Source: a bacterium (GTDB lineage Bacteria > Zhuqueibacterota > Zhuqueibacteria > Residuimicrobiales > Residuimicrobiaceae). Taken from it: a DNA stretch of 37,553 nucleotides. The notes below the pieces were generated by a model. The model ran no database searches and was not told where the DNA came from. It was given only the letters and a program-made list of their open reading frames with translations. The stretch is from assembly GCA_029554865.1 (NCBI GenBank), contig JAKPUX010000352.1, positions 1 to 37,553 of the forward strand, in the 5' to 3' direction. Positions within the stretch are counted from its first letter, which is position 1; every line of letters starts with the position of its first letter. The position numbers and the translations under genes are program-made. This document shows, piece by piece, positions 16,176 through 25,964 of the stretch.

Positions 16176-19100
16176 GTTCTCCGAGGGATTCAAAATATTT
16201 TCTGATCAGTTCGAGATAATCGCGGGAATAGCCCTCCTCCTTGGCACGGAGCAAATCCTGCTGCAGCCGGTCCCGCCGCTGGCCGAGATCCCCGGGCAGC
16301 TCCCCCGGGCTGGAGGGATGATACTCCTTGCCGGTCTCCGCCTTGCGCTCCTGGCTGCGTTCGCGTTCACGCATCGAGCGCTGGTAATCGAGCATGCGCG
16401 AGAGAATGCGGTTCTGGCGTTCAATGGTACTGCGATCGACCCGCTGCCCGGCCAGATCCTTCTCTACCTTCTCCATATCTCTGCCGATGTGCTCCAGATC
16501 GCCAAGCAGGTCCGAGAGACCCGCCGCCTCGGAGGCGAGCTGCTGCATGGACTTGCGTATACCTCCTTGCTGCTGGGCAAGCCGGGACATCGCCGCCTGC
16601 TGGGCGAGAGAGAGGGATTCTCCTCCTCCGCTCAGGCTGAGGGTTTGGGCATTGATCCCCTGCTGGCCATCGGCCAGCTGCTGCATCTGCTGCATGAACT
16701 GGCCCATGCTCATACCCCCGCCCTGGCCCTGGGCCATCGATTGCATGGCCGCGTCCATCTGCAGCACGGCCTCATTGAGTCCGGCCATGGCTTGACCCTG
16801 CTGCTGGCCCGCCTGCCCGAGATCGCGGTTCTCCAGCCCCTGCAGCGCCTGCTGCATGGCCTGCTGCGCCTGGCCGAGGGCCTTGCCGATGCGCGGCGTG
16901 ATACCAAAACTCTCTTTTGAAGCGGCATAAAGATCGTTGATGACCCTCTCGAGGCTGGAGGAGAGCTGCTGCTGACGCTCGGCTGTCTCCGGCACGCGGG
17001 CGCTGCCCTGGGGCATCCCGGCGGAACTGCGCAGCAGCTCCTCCTGCATCTGGGATAAACTAAGCAGGCTCCGGGTTCCGCGCTGAAGAGCACGCATGGC
17101 CCTCTCCATCATGGCTCCGGTCATCGCGTCCTTGGCCTGCTGCAGCTGCTCGCGGCTCCTCTCCAGACCCGCCTGAACCTGCTGCGAACCGCTCTGCATG
17201 CGGTCGCTGTTCCCCTGTGCGATCGCCCCCTGCATGGCCTCCATCTGCCCTTGCAGGCCAGCTTTGGCCAGCTCCTCCCTGGCCGCAGCCACACTCTCCT
17301 CGGGCATGCCCGGCTCGCGGCCCATCTCCTGCTGAAGGTCAGCCATGGCCTCTTCCATCCTGTGCAGATCCTCCCGCAGCCCCTCCTGCTCTTTGGCGAG
17401 TTTTTCGCGCTCTTCACCCTGGCTCTGCATCGTCTTTTCGGTCAGCTCGCGCTGGCGCTTCTGCAGATCCTCATTCATGTGGATGGCCTGATCGAGCTGC
17501 TGCTCCATTCTCAGCCGCTTCAGCAGCGACAGGGTGCGGTCCAGGCTCTTGTTGAGCGCCTCCTCGGTGAGCTTGAACTCCTCCAGAGCCTTTTGCAGCT
17601 GGGCGGGATCGACCTTCTGCATCGCTTCAGCAACCTTCTCCAGGTTCTTCTGCAGTTCGGGGGTCATGATCTCACGGTAAAGCTCCTGGAGTTCCTGGTA
17701 CTTATCAAGGGTCTCCGGTGAAAGCAGCTGGTTTTCCTCCATCTTCTCGATCATCTCGTCCAGATTGCCAGCTATCTTTTCCAGCTCCTGTTTGAGCTCC
17801 TCTTTCTGCTTGAGAAGATCGCCGACCTCCTGCTTCTTCTGCCAGGAGAGTTCGTCGGCGCGTTTGAGCTGCTGGGCCATCTCATCGAGCTTTTTCTTCA
17901 GCTCCAGCCCCTTCTCATAGTTCTCCTCCAGACCGGCGATCGCATCATCCTGCTCACTGTTGACCTCCTTGTAAAGCTCATAGAGCGAGGGAAAGCGCGC
18001 CCGGTAGAGGCCCGTCCGCGCCGACTTGGGGCCGCTGACCGTATCGTTGTCGCGAACCTCGATGTAGTAGAGCAGGGCTTCGGTCGGCAAGAGAGGCGAG
18101 GACGAGAGATCCCAGTCGTAGGCCAGGTTGATGATGGCCTGCCCGGAACGATGGAGAGGCAGCTCGAGACGTCTGAATCTGCTCGAATCGATTTTTGCCT
18201 GGTTCTCCTCGACCACCTGGTAGCCGATGGCTAGCCCCGAGAGGCCGTAATCGTCCTGAGCCTGGATCAGCAGGGAGAGGCGCATATCCTCGTGCAAATC
18301 GACATCGCCCGAGGGGGCCAGGAGGCGGACGAAGGGATACTGGTCAGCCAGCAGGCGGAGATGGTAGACGATCGGATTCTCGCTCGCCAGTCCGGAGTTG
18401 TCCTTCAATTCGGCGTAATAACTCTCCTCGCCCTGCAGGGCAAAGGTAGTAGCAAGCTGACGGCCCTTGACCTCCAGGGGCAGGATCCGACCGGAGCTGA
18501 AGCGAAGACTGGCTTCTGTGACCGGCTTGTTGGCCTCGGCCCGCCACTCGATGCGCGTCCCTTTCAGGGCACTGACATCCCCGATATTCTCCTCCAGCAG
18601 GAAAGGCTCGGCGCCGCTGTAGGACGGCGGCTGCAGACTCAGCTGCAAGGAGCGGATCATCGGCAGATCCACGACCCGCAGAAGATACTTTCTGGTGGCC
18701 GACTTTTGATAGAGGATCTGGTAGAGCAGAGAGTCTCTCAGTGCGGGAATGGCGTAGCGAAAGGTATCACTCATGCCGCGGGTCATGGAGAGGAGTTCTC
18801 GCCGCCCGAACCGTTCGATGGCGATTTGCAGATCCCCAACCATCAGGGTCTCCGTCCACGCGCGGATAGTGACCGGTGCGCCGCGGACAACCATGCGGTC
18901 GCCCGGTTCCACGCGGATTTCAGGGGCGAGCTGGCCGGAGAGCCCCCGGCGGGGATGGATGGTGCGCTCCAGACCGATCAGGAGGGTTTTGGGAAAGAGC
19001 AGCCAGGCGAATAGAAAGAGGGCGGCCGCAGCAGCCAGCCTGCGCAGCCAACGGCAGGCTGGAGCGCGGTCGAGATGACGCGAGAGATCGATGTCAGCGA

Positions 19101-19515
19101 GAAAAGCGGGGATGCCTGCGCGCACGGCCTCGATCAACTCCGGGGAGACCTTGACATCGTTCGCTTCAGGCCTGGCAGAAATCTGCAAGGCATTGGCGAG
19201 CCGGTCCTGCAGCTGCGGATACTCCCGGCCGATGCGCAGGGCGATGCTGTTGAGGGAAGGGTGCTCCGGGCGGAAGAGGAGGTCGGTCAGCGGCCGCAGC
19301 ACATGTTTGAGCCAGGAGGCGAGCAGGAGCAGCAGAGCGAAGGCCAGGAGAAGATAACGGCCCGCTGGCGGCAGGGAGAGCAGGGACTGCAGTAATACCA
19401 GAACCAGCAGTAAAAGAAGCGCATGTGTAGCCCATCGCGACAAAGCGGCGCCGACCCGCAGCCTCTTCTCCGCCTCCCTGAAAGCCGAAAGCCTTTTCAA
19501 TCCCTCCTGCTGCAT
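16159..19515 (-). CDS. Large DUF4175-like membrane-anchored coiled-coil protein
   Basis: An 1118-residue protein. Two membrane helices lie near residues 28-70 (LLLLLVLVLLQSLLSL and YLLLAFALLLLLASWL) and a third near 160-178 (AAAALFLFAWLLF). Between the second and third is a soluble part with RIGREYPQLQDRLANALQ, typical of DUF4175-like proteins. Residues about 185-520 form repeated beta-rich segments of a periplasmic domain. From about 530 to 790 the chain is heptad-rich and charged, a long coiled coil, and from 790 to 1030 it is unusually rich in Gln and Met. The end (SSPGELPGDLGQRRDRLQ) is helical. I take the ATG at 19515. It lies 20 bases after the DUF4159 gene. Function unknown; a structural or sensory envelope role is plausible. 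Confidence 0.8.
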   Translation of the reverse strand: MQQEGLKRLSAFREAEKRLRVGAALSRWATHALLLLLVLVLLQSLLSLPPAGRYLLLAFALLLLLASWLKHVLRPLTDLLFRPEHPSLNSIALRIGREYPQLQDRLANALQISARPEANDVKVSPELIEAVRAGIPAFLADIDLSRHLDRAPACRWLRRLAAAAALFLFAWLLFPKTLLIGLERTIHPRRGLSGQLAPEIRVEPGDRMVVRGAPVTIRAWTETLMVGDLQIAIERFGRRELLSMTRGMSDTFRYAIPALRDSLLYQILYQKSATRKYLLRVVDLPMIRSLQLSLQPPSYSGAEPFLLEENIGDVSALKGTRIEWRAEANKPVTEASLRFSSGRILPLEVKGRQLATTFALQGEESYYAELKDNSGLASENPIVYHLRLLADQYPFVRLLAPSGDVDLHEDMRLSLLIQAQDDYGLSGLAIGYQVVEENQAKIDSSRFRRLELPLHRSGQAIINLAYDWDLSSSPLLPTEALLYYIEVRDNDTVSGPKSARTGLYRARFPSLYELYKEVNSEQDDAIAGLEENYEKGLELKKKLDEMAQQLKRADELSWQKKQEVGDLLKQKEELKQELEKIAGNLDEMIEKMEENQLLSPETLDKYQELQELYREIMTPELQKNLEKVAEAMQKVDPAQLQKALEEFKLTEEALNKSLDRTLSLLKRLRMEQQLDQAIHMNEDLQKRQRELTEKTMQSQGEEREKLAKEQEGLREDLHRMEEAMADLQQEMGREPGMPEESVAAAREELAKAGLQGQMEAMQGAIAQGNSDRMQSGSQQVQAGLERSREQLQQAKDAMTGAMMERAMRALQRGTRSLLSLSQMQEELLRSSAGMPQGSARVPETAERQQQLSSSLERVINDLYAASKESFGITPRIGKALGQAQQAMQQALQGLENRDLGQAGQQQGQAMAGLNEAVLQMDAAMQSMAQGQGGGMSMGQFMQQMQQLADGQQGINAQTLSLSGGGESLSLAQQAAMSRLAQQQGGIRKSMQQLASEAAGLSDLLGDLEHIGRDMEKVEKDLAGQRVDRSTIERQNRILSRMLDYQRSMRERERSQERKAETGKEYHPSSPGELPGDLGQRRDRLQQDLLRAKEEGYSRDYLELIRKYFESLGEREEKR

Positions 19516-19535
19516 GCCTCTCAGCAACCTGCCTT

Positions 19536-20210
19536 TCAATGCGTCAGAGCATAGACGACGATGTTCATCCCCATCTGCAGGGCCTGTTCGCGCACCTCAG
19601 GGGGATCATGGTGGACCTCCGGGTCCGCCCAGCCGTCGGAGATGTTGCAGTTATAGGCATAAAAAACAACCATCCTGCCCTCATGAAAGATGGCGAAGCC
19701 CTGGGGCACACCGCCGTCATGTTCATGGGTCTTGGGTAATCCCTCGGGAAAGGAAAAGGGCGATCGGAAGATGGGGTGGGAAAAGGGCACCTCGAGCAGC
19801 TCATGGTCCGGCAGGACCTTGGCGATTTCGCGACGAAAGTGCTCATCCATGCCATAATCATCATCGGCGAAGAGAAAGCCGCCGCTGGTTAGATAGATCC
19901 GCAGCCGTGCCGCCTCCTGCGGGGTGAAGGCGATCCTGCCGTGGCCGGTCATAAAGAGGAATGGACAGGCGAATAGTTGGTCATCCATCAGGGAGACATG
20001 GACCTCCTCCTTCGCCGTGGCCAGAGAGGAGCGGGTGCGAAGGAAGGCGAGCAGATTGGGTACGCTGGAGGGATCGTTATACCAGTCCCCGCCCCCGCCA
20101 TACTTGAGGCGGGCGATGGTGAATTCCGAAGCGTCCGCAGAGAGCCGCTCGATTGGCAGAATCAGGGCTGCGCCCAGGAGAAGCAGCCACCATCGGCCGC
20201 GTTTAGTCAT
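19536..20210 (-). CDS. DUF4159 domain protein, secreted
   Basis: A 224-residue exported protein. The N-terminus is MTKRGRWWLLLLGAALIL, a signal peptide or anchor. The mature part is one DUF4159 domain (PF13709 family, by recognition): FTIARLKYGGGGDWYND near residue 30, FMTGHGRIAFTPQEAARLR near 85-105, LTSGGFLFADDDYGMDEHF near 110-125, HPIFRSPFSF, GFAIFHEGRMVVFYAYNCNISDGW and a closing MGMNIVVYALTH. The fold is amidotransferase/ThuA-like and no activity is known. The ATG at 20210 lies eight bases after GGAGG and is preferred to the one at 20216. A terminator sits just upstream, so this is the first gene of the envelope cluster. In FCB genomes DUF4159 genes often occur near MoxR/DUF58/DUF4175 genes. 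Confidence 0.88.
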   Translation of the reverse strand: MTKRGRWWLLLLGAALILPIERLSADASEFTIARLKYGGGGDWYNDPSSVPNLLAFLRTRSSLATAKEEVHVSLMDDQLFACPFLFMTGHGRIAFTPQEAARLRIYLTSGGFLFADDDYGMDEHFRREIAKVLPDHELLEVPFSHPIFRSPFSFPEGLPKTHEHDGGVPQGFAIFHEGRMVVFYAYNCNISDGWADPEVHHDPPEVREQALQMGMNIVVYALTH

Positions 20211-20233
20211 CCGCATCCCCTCCCTGTGACGGG

Positions 20234-20262
20234 AAAAAAAATCGGCCCAAAGCGAGCCGATT
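20234..20262 (-). terminator. Intrinsic terminator after surA
   Basis: On the minus strand AATCGGC, a nine-base loop and GCCGATT form a perfect seven-pair stem that runs directly into a tract of T. It lies 31 bases after the surA stop codon and about 24 bases before the DUF4159 start. It separates the mnmE-to-surA operon from the envelope cluster. Confidence 0.88.
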
Positions 20263-20292
20263 GGTGAAAAGAGAATTCCGCCTGATCACAAA

Positions 20293-21627
20293 TCAGTTCG
20301 AGAGATCGTCCTTGACTTCGACGTGCACATCCTTCTTGAGTTCCTCGATCCAGGCGTTGAAGGCCAGCCCCGTCTTGTAGTCGAGCGCGAGGCGCTGGAT
20401 CCGGTCATAATCCTTTTTAAAATCCAGCTCGCGTGCCTCCTCGCGGCGGTTGACGCGGAGGATGTGAAAACCGTACTGGGTCCGCACCGGATCGGAGTAT
20501 TCACCCGCCTTCAGCCCCGTCGTGGCGTAGACCAGTTCCTTGGCGCGCTCGCGCAGCTGGTCGATCTCGAAAAAGCCGAGATGACCCTTGTCCTCTTTGG
20601 AATTCTCATCCTGTGAATAACGAGCAACCAGCTGCTCAAAATCGGCCCCCTGCTTCAGCTGGGCCGCGATCGCCTTGATGGTGTCGGCGGCGGCGACCTC
20701 ATCCTCCCGGGAGGGCTTGGAGGTGATGAGAATGTGACGGGTGTTTATTTTTTCACCCCGCCGCTCGACCATTTGAATGATGTGAAAACCGAACTGTGAT
20801 CCGACCACCTCGCTGATGGCGCCTGCTTCCAGCTTGAAGGCCGCCTCCTCAAAATCGCGGACAAATTCACCACGCGACATAAAGCCGAGATCCCCGCCCC
20901 GGGCGGCCGAGCCCGGATCCTCGGAATTCTCCCGCGCAAGCGTGGCAAAATCCTCGCCCGCCAGAAGGCGCTGACGCAGAGCCTCCGCTTTGTCCCTGGC
21001 CGCCTGGCGCGCCGCTTCGCCGGGCAACGCCTTGATGAGGATGTGGCTCAGATCGAAAGACTCCTTGACCGGACCAATGGAGTCCTTGTACACCTTGAAG
21101 AACTCCTCCACCTCCCGGCGGCTGATCTTGATCCCCTGCATCTTGGCGGACTGAACTGCACGGATGCGCAGGTTGCGCTCGATCTCCTCCCGGTAGTTAC
21201 GCCGCACCTTGGCAAGCGAGGCGCCGAAATACTCTTCCACCTGCTGTTCGCCCCCCAGCTGCTGGATCACGCTCTGCATCTGCTGCTGAAGATAGTGCTC
21301 GACCTGCTGCTCATCGGCTTTGACGGTGTCCTTGTCCGCCTGCACGAGCAGGATCTTCTGGTTGATCAGATTGGTCAAAGTCTCCTGCTTGAGTCGGGCG
21401 AATTCACGGGGGGATTTGACCGGATCGATCCGGTACTGCATGGCCGTAAGGTAGGCGCCCTGCGCCACTTCGGATTCCAGAATCACATCATCATCGACAA
21501 CTGCGAGAATCCGGTCGAGAACCTGCTGGGCCTGCAGGGGGTTCAAAAGCAGTGCGAGCAGGAACAGCACGCCCGCCGCGGCACCACGCGCGATGCGTGA
21601 CACCCTTTTGGCAAAATTCATCGTCAT
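20293..21627 (-). CDS. surA: SurA-like periplasmic peptidyl-prolyl isomerase
   Basis: A 444-residue chaperone for outer-membrane proteins. A signal peptide (about residues 1-34, core [15 protein letters not shown]) is followed by [18 protein letters not shown], the typical start of the SurA N-terminal chaperone domain. Two parvulin domains follow, near 190-290 ([37 protein letters not shown]) and 295-400 ([35 protein letters not shown]). Both carry the His and Phe landmarks of active parvulins. The start overlaps the stop of the other parvulin gene (ATGA), so the two are translationally coupled. An intrinsic terminator follows. The gene implies an outer membrane with beta-barrel assembly. Confidence 0.9.
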   Translation of the reverse strand: MTMNFAKRVSRIARGAAAGVLFLLALLLNPLQAQQVLDRILAVVDDDVILESEVAQGAYLTAMQYRIDPVKSPREFARLKQETLTNLINQKILLVQADKDTVKADEQQVEHYLQQQMQSVIQQLGGEQQVEEYFGASLAKVRRNYREEIERNLRIRAVQSAKMQGIKISRREVEEFFKVYKDSIGPVKESFDLSHILIKALPGEAARQAARDKAEALRQRLLAGEDFATLARENSEDPGSAARGGDLGFMSRGEFVRDFEEAAFKLEAGAISEVVGSQFGFHIIQMVERRGEKINTRHILITSKPSREDEVAAADTIKAIAAQLKQGADFEQLVARYSQDENSKEDKGHLGFFEIDQLRERAKELVYATTGLKAGEYSDPVRTQYGFHILRVNRREEARELDFKKDYDRIQRLALDYKTGLAFNAWIEELKKDVHVEVKDDLSN

Positions 21628-22466
21628 TGTTTTCCTTCAAGGCTTTCAAGTTTGGTCATGTCGGTGTAGAGGGCGGCCTCGCTGCTCAGGCGCGAAATCA
21701 GGTTCTGCAGCGCCTCGTCCTTCTTGCGCGCGGTGATGCGCTGCTTGATGACCGGCTGCACCTCCTCGAGTGCGCGGGTGGCGCCTTTGCGCTGCACATC
21801 GACGAGCCGGAGGAGGTTGTAACCCAACTCCGATTTCACGGGCGCCGAAAGGCTCCCCGGCTGCATCGCACTAACCGCACGGGCGAGCATGGGCGAGAGG
21901 GCGCTGAGGGGGACATAGCCCAGATCGCCCCCGTGCAAGCGGCTGCCGTCGAGCGAATTACGGCTGGCGATCTCGCTGAAGGGTGTACCCCCGATCAATT
22001 CACGGCGCAGCTGCAGGGCCTCATTCTGGTTTTGTACCAGAATGAGCAGAAGGTGGTAGAGGTCGGCCTCAGCCAGGAACTCCTCCTTCTGCTCCTGATA
22101 GTAGCGCTGAATCTCCTCATCGCTGACCGAGACTGCAGCGTTCGCCGCCTGCTCGGAGAAAGCGGAGATGATATAATCGCGGCTCAACTCCTTGAGGGCG
22201 CGCTGGACTTCCGGTTGCTTGTCCACGCCCTGCAGCAGAGCCTCCTGGTAGAGCAGTTCCGATTCGATCCAGTGCTGGATATAGCGTTCGGCCTGGCTTC
22301 TGGCGGCCCCGGTCCCGGCGCCGGGGTTGCGCTCACGCACCTCCTGCAGGGTCAATACCGACTGACCGACGCGAGCGACGATGCCCGCCTCTTCTCCCTT
22401 TGTACACATCAGGCAGGTGAGGGAAAAAAGAAGAAGGCTCGCCGCCAGGGCACTCCCTGTTCTCAT
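21624..22466 (-). CDS. Exported parvulin-type peptidyl-prolyl isomerase
   Basis: A 280-residue protein with a hydrophobic N-terminus ([20 protein letters not shown]) that could be a signal peptide or a lipoprotein signal, though neither Cys has a good lipobox. A SurA/PrsA-type N-terminal helical domain follows ([47 protein letters not shown]). One parvulin domain lies near 130-225, with [35 protein letters not shown] and an [10 protein letters not shown] start; the usual first His is kept (YHLLL). It likely assists folding of exported proteins beside SurA, with which it shares four bases. It lies 51 bases after mfd, in an AT-rich gap. Confidence 0.85.
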   Translation of the reverse strand: MRTGSALAASLLLFSLTCLMCTKGEEAGIVARVGQSVLTLQEVRERNPGAGTGAARSQAERYIQHWIESELLYQEALLQGVDKQPEVQRALKELSRDYIISAFSEQAANAAVSVSDEEIQRYYQEQKEEFLAEADLYHLLLILVQNQNEALQLRRELIGGTPFSEIASRNSLDGSRLHGGDLGYVPLSALSPMLARAVSAMQPGSLSAPVKSELGYNLLRLVDVQRKGATRALEEVQPVIKQRITARKKDEALQNLISRLSSEAALYTDMTKLESLEGKQ

Positions 22467-22517
22467 AGGACTGGCTTCCGCCGATTTGTAAAGGCTAAAT
22501 TTAGATAAATATAGTAA

Positions 22518-25500
22518 TTATATAATACTTTCCAAGAACTTTTTAATCTGGGCCAGGGGCGCTAGGCCCGCCTCCGTCTTGAACTCGAAGTGAAGGCTGT
22601 TCTGGATCTGGCGAAGTTCAAAAGGATAACAGGCTTTTTGCACAATTTTACCTATCCACGGCCGGAATTGTTCCCCCTTGGGCACAGCCGCGGCGAAGAA
22701 TTTGCCGTTGATTTTGCCATCCTTGCAGCCGATCTCCTCCACTTTGGAAAGATGGGCGAGCATCTTGATGCGGACATAATCGAGCAGGTTGCGGGCCGCC
22801 TCGGGCAGGGGGCCGAAACGGTCGAGGACTTCGCGCTCCAGATCGTCGATGGCGGGCATGGCTTTGGCCTCGATCAGGCGCTTGTAAATATCGACGCGAT
22901 CAGAGGCGGCTTCGACGTAATCGGGGGGCAGAAAGGCTTCGCCCGTCATTTCAACCCTTGATTCTATCGCTACTTGCACATCATCTTCCACCTTGGGCTG
23001 CGGCGCAAGATTCAGCTCCTCACGCAGCTCCTTGATGGCTTCCTCGATGATCTTGGCATAGAGCTCGTAGCCAAGAGCGTCGACAAAACCGCTCTGTTCC
23101 GCACCGAAAATATTGCCGGCGCCGCGTATCTCCAGATCCCGCATGGCGATCTTGTAACCGGAGCCGAGATGGGAGCACTCTTGGATGGTCTGCAGGCGTT
23201 TGATCGCCGTGCGGGTCAGTTTGCGCAGGGGCGGTATAAGAAAGTAGGCGTAGGCCTGATGGTCTGAACGGCCGACGCGGCCGCGCAACTGATAAAGCTG
23301 GGCCAGACCGAAACGGTCGGCGCGGTTGACAATGAGGGTATTGGCATTGGGCACATCGATGCCGGATTCAATGATCATGGTGCAGACCAGGCACTGGATG
23401 CGACCCTCGGCAAACGAGGTCATGACCTTCTCCAGCTCCGGCCCCTCCATCTGGCCGTGCGCCACCGCAAAGGTGACCTCCGGTACGAGCTCGCTGAGCA
23501 GCTGATAAATGCCCGAGATGGTGGCGACCCGGTTGTGGATGAAAAAGATCTGCCCCTTGCGCTCGACTTCGCGCAGGATCACCTCGCGCACGTGATCGCG
23601 CTCGAACCGGCACACTTCAGTGACAATCGGCAGGCGGTTGCCCGGTGGGGTATTGATCAGGGACATGTCACGCGCCCCCATCAGGGCCATATGCAGGGTG
23701 CGCGGGATCGGCGTCGCCGAGAGGGTGAGGGTATCAACGTTGGCCTTGAGCATCTTAAGGCGCTCTTTGTGAAGGACGCCGAATTTCTGCTCCTCATCGA
23801 TGATCAGCAGCCCGAGGTCCTTGAAGCGGATATCCTGGGAAAGCAGGCGATGGGTGCCGATGATGAGATCGATCTCCCCGCGTCCCACCTGCTGGATGAG
23901 TTCAGCGAGCTGACGCGGGTTTTTGAAGCGGGAGAGGACGCCGATGCGCACCGGAAACTTGGCCAGCCGTTCACTGAAGGTGGCAAAGTGCTGCTGGGCC
24001 AACACGGTCGTGGGCACGAGGACCGCCACCTGCTTGCCGTCGGTCAGGGCCTTGAAGGCCGCGCGCACAGCCACCTCGGTCTTGCCGAAACCGACATCTC
24101 CGCACACCAGCCGGTCCATCGGCACGGGTTTTTCCATGTCCACCTTGATCTCGTTGACGGCATTGAGCTGATCGAGGGTTTCATCATAGACAAAGGAGGC
24201 CTCGAGTTCTTTCTGCCAGATGGAATCCGGGGAGAAGGGGTGGCCGGCCCTGAGCTTGCGGACGGCATAGAGCTTGATCAACTGCTCGGCGACCTGCTTG
24301 ACCCTGGCTTTGGTCCTGGACTTGAGCTTGTCCCATTCCTTGCCGCCCAGCTTGTTGAGCACGGGCACATAGCCGTCCCTGGAGGAATACTTCTGGACCT
24401 GATCCATTTTTTCGAGGGGAACGTAGAGCTTGTCGCCGTTGGCGTATTCGATCTGAATACATTCGCGGGTGCGGCCGTAGGCCTCGATCTGTTTGAGGCC
24501 CTGAAAGATGCCGACCCCGTACTCGATATGGACGACATAGTCGCCCTCCTGGAGCTTGAGCAGATCAGCAAAGGAGACCATGCGCCGCGAGGCCTTGTCC
24601 TGTTTGCGCAGACGGATGCGGCCGTAAAGTTCGCGGTCCGTGTAGAGAAAGAGATGCTCTCCGGGCCACTGAAAACCCTCGGAGAGATTGAGGGTTTCGA
24701 CGGCGATATCCCCCATCTCCTCACGGGCGAGGAGATCCCGCAGACGGCCGGTCTGGGCTTGCGAATCACACAGGACCGCAACCATCGGAGTGATGCCCTG
24801 TTGCCGGGCCTCCTCATGATGCGCCTCCACCTCCTGGAAAAAGGGCTTGAGATTGCCGGCGAAATGGTGGTTGCGCAATGTGGACAACTCGATTTCAGGC
24901 AGGGAGGATTGTGTGCTAAATGTATTTAATTCAATTGTTTGTATTGTGTTGATAATTTCCAGAATGCTCTTCCTGTCGCTGTAGAAAGCGGAAAAGTGGC
25001 CGCCCTCGGACGGGTGATCCTGGAGAAAGGTATCAAAGCGAACCGAATACTCTTTTTCAAAGTTTTCTAACTCGTTACTAATTAATATATTATCAAAGAG
25101 AAGCAGTTTGACGTCCTGGGGCAGATAGTCGGTGAGCAGCGACGTGAGCGGCAGCTGATCGAAGGGTGGATCCTGGGCGGGCCCGTACAAGCCGCCCGCA
25201 CTGAGGGGAAGCAGGACGATTGACTCCAGGGGGGTGAGCGAGCGTTGGCTTTCGATGTCGAAGTAGCGCATCGACTCAATCTGGTCTCCCCAGAATTCAA
25301 TGCGCATGGGGTGGGTCTCTTCGAAGAGGAAAAGATCGATAAGCCCGCCGCGAACAGCCATCTCCCCCGGCCTCTCCACCCTCATTTCGCGGGTATAACC
25401 GATGTGGACCAGTTCTTCGATCAGGCGTGGGAAGGCATAGTTCATGCCGCGCTCCAGCCTGAGCGCGGCCCCGGCGACGCGGACAGGATCGGCCACCTTC

Positions 25501-25886
25501 TCGAGCAGGGCGGGGGCGGAGGTGACAATGAGGGCGGGCTCGCGGCGCAGGAGTATATTCAGCGTATTGAGGCGCTGGCCCACAACCGTACCCAGGGGAC
25601 CGACCTCATTCCACATCTGTTTGCCATGTGGAGTGAAGAGGGCGAGCAGCTCGGGCGGGAGCAGCTCGACCAGGTCGTCGTAAAAGTGCTTGGCCTCATC
25701 CGCTCCGGGAAAGAGACAGAGGAAGGAGGCGTGCGCGTGCTGGCGGAGATGCTGCGCCAGAAAGGGGCGCGCCGCACCCTGGCAGCCGCGCAGGACGATG
25801 CTCTGCCCGGTGGAGATGGCCTTCTCCAGGCGGGCCACGGCCTCGCTGCGGGCGAAGATGTCGGCGATGGTGTCGATAACAGACAT
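22518..25886 (-). CDS. mfd: Transcription-repair coupling factor Mfd
   Basis: An 1122-residue superfamily 2 translocase. The N-terminal UvrB-like module runs to about 420. The RNA polymerase interacting domain begins near LLKLQEGDYVVHIEYGVGIF. The motor has Walker A GDVGFGKTEVAVRAAFKAL, motif II IIDEEQKFGV (DEEQ box), SATPIPRTLHMAL (motif III), and SGIDVPNANTLIVNRADRFG with LYQLRGRVGRSD (motifs V and VI). The C-terminal TRCF domain ends the protein. Mfd removes RNA polymerase stalled at DNA lesions and recruits UvrA. Length is normal. The ATG at 25886 is chosen; an upstream in-frame GTG at 25922 lies within a GC-rich hairpin region and is less likely. Confidence 0.96.
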   Translation of the reverse strand: MSVIDTIADIFARSEAVARLEKAISTGQSIVLRGCQGAARPFLAQHLRQHAHASFLCLFPGADEAKHFYDDLVELLPPELLALFTPHGKQMWNEVGPLGTVVGQRLNTLNILLRREPALIVTSAPALLEKVADPVRVAGAALRLERGMNYAFPRLIEELVHIGYTREMRVERPGEMAVRGGLIDLFLFEETHPMRIEFWGDQIESMRYFDIESQRSLTPLESIVLLPLSAGGLYGPAQDPPFDQLPLTSLLTDYLPQDVKLLLFDNILISNELENFEKEYSVRFDTFLQDHPSEGGHFSAFYSDRKSILEIINTIQTIELNTFSTQSSLPEIELSTLRNHHFAGNLKPFFQEVEAHHEEARQQGITPMVAVLCDSQAQTGRLRDLLAREEMGDIAVETLNLSEGFQWPGEHLFLYTDRELYGRIRLRKQDKASRRMVSFADLLKLQEGDYVVHIEYGVGIFQGLKQIEAYGRTRECIQIEYANGDKLYVPLEKMDQVQKYSSRDGYVPVLNKLGGKEWDKLKSRTKARVKQVAEQLIKLYAVRKLRAGHPFSPDSIWQKELEASFVYDETLDQLNAVNEIKVDMEKPVPMDRLVCGDVGFGKTEVAVRAAFKALTDGKQVAVLVPTTVLAQQHFATFSERLAKFPVRIGVLSRFKNPRQLAELIQQVGRGEIDLIIGTHRLLSQDIRFKDLGLLIIDEEQKFGVLHKERLKMLKANVDTLTLSATPIPRTLHMALMGARDMSLINTPPGNRLPIVTEVCRFERDHVREVILREVERKGQIFFIHNRVATISGIYQLLSELVPEVTFAVAHGQMEGPELEKVMTSFAEGRIQCLVCTMIIESGIDVPNANTLIVNRADRFGLAQLYQLRGRVGRSDHQAYAYFLIPPLRKLTRTAIKRLQTIQECSHLGSGYKIAMRDLEIRGAGNIFGAEQSGFVDALGYELYAKIIEEAIKELREELNLAPQPKVEDDVQVAIESRVEMTGEAFLPPDYVEAASDRVDIYKRLIEAKAMPAIDDLEREVLDRFGPLPEAARNLLDYVRIKMLAHLSKVEEIGCKDGKINGKFFAAAVPKGEQFRPWIGKIVQKACYPFELRQIQNSLHFEFKTEAGLAPLAQIKKFLESII

Positions 25887-25915
25887 AATCAAGGCTTCAG
25901 CAGAATGGAGAGATC

Positions 25916-25964
25916 CCCCCACCGGAACGGGGGCTGAGCAGACGGCACGGCGGTGGTCGCCGCC
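25916..25964 (-). repeat. Two GC-rich hairpins in the murQ-mfd gap
   Basis: On the minus strand, directly after the murQ stop codon, GGCGG, a six-base loop and CCGCC (25949-25964) form a hairpin. CCCCC, an eight-base loop and GGGGG (25916-25933) form a second. Neither is followed by a T-run, so they are not standard terminators. They may slow transcription, protect mRNA ends or be chance in GC-rich DNA. Confidence 0.4.

Noticed and set aside
23457-24929. Plus-strand open frame of 490 codons opposite mfd
   Set aside because: Fully inside mfd on the other strand, with no recognisable domains and no ribosome binding site.
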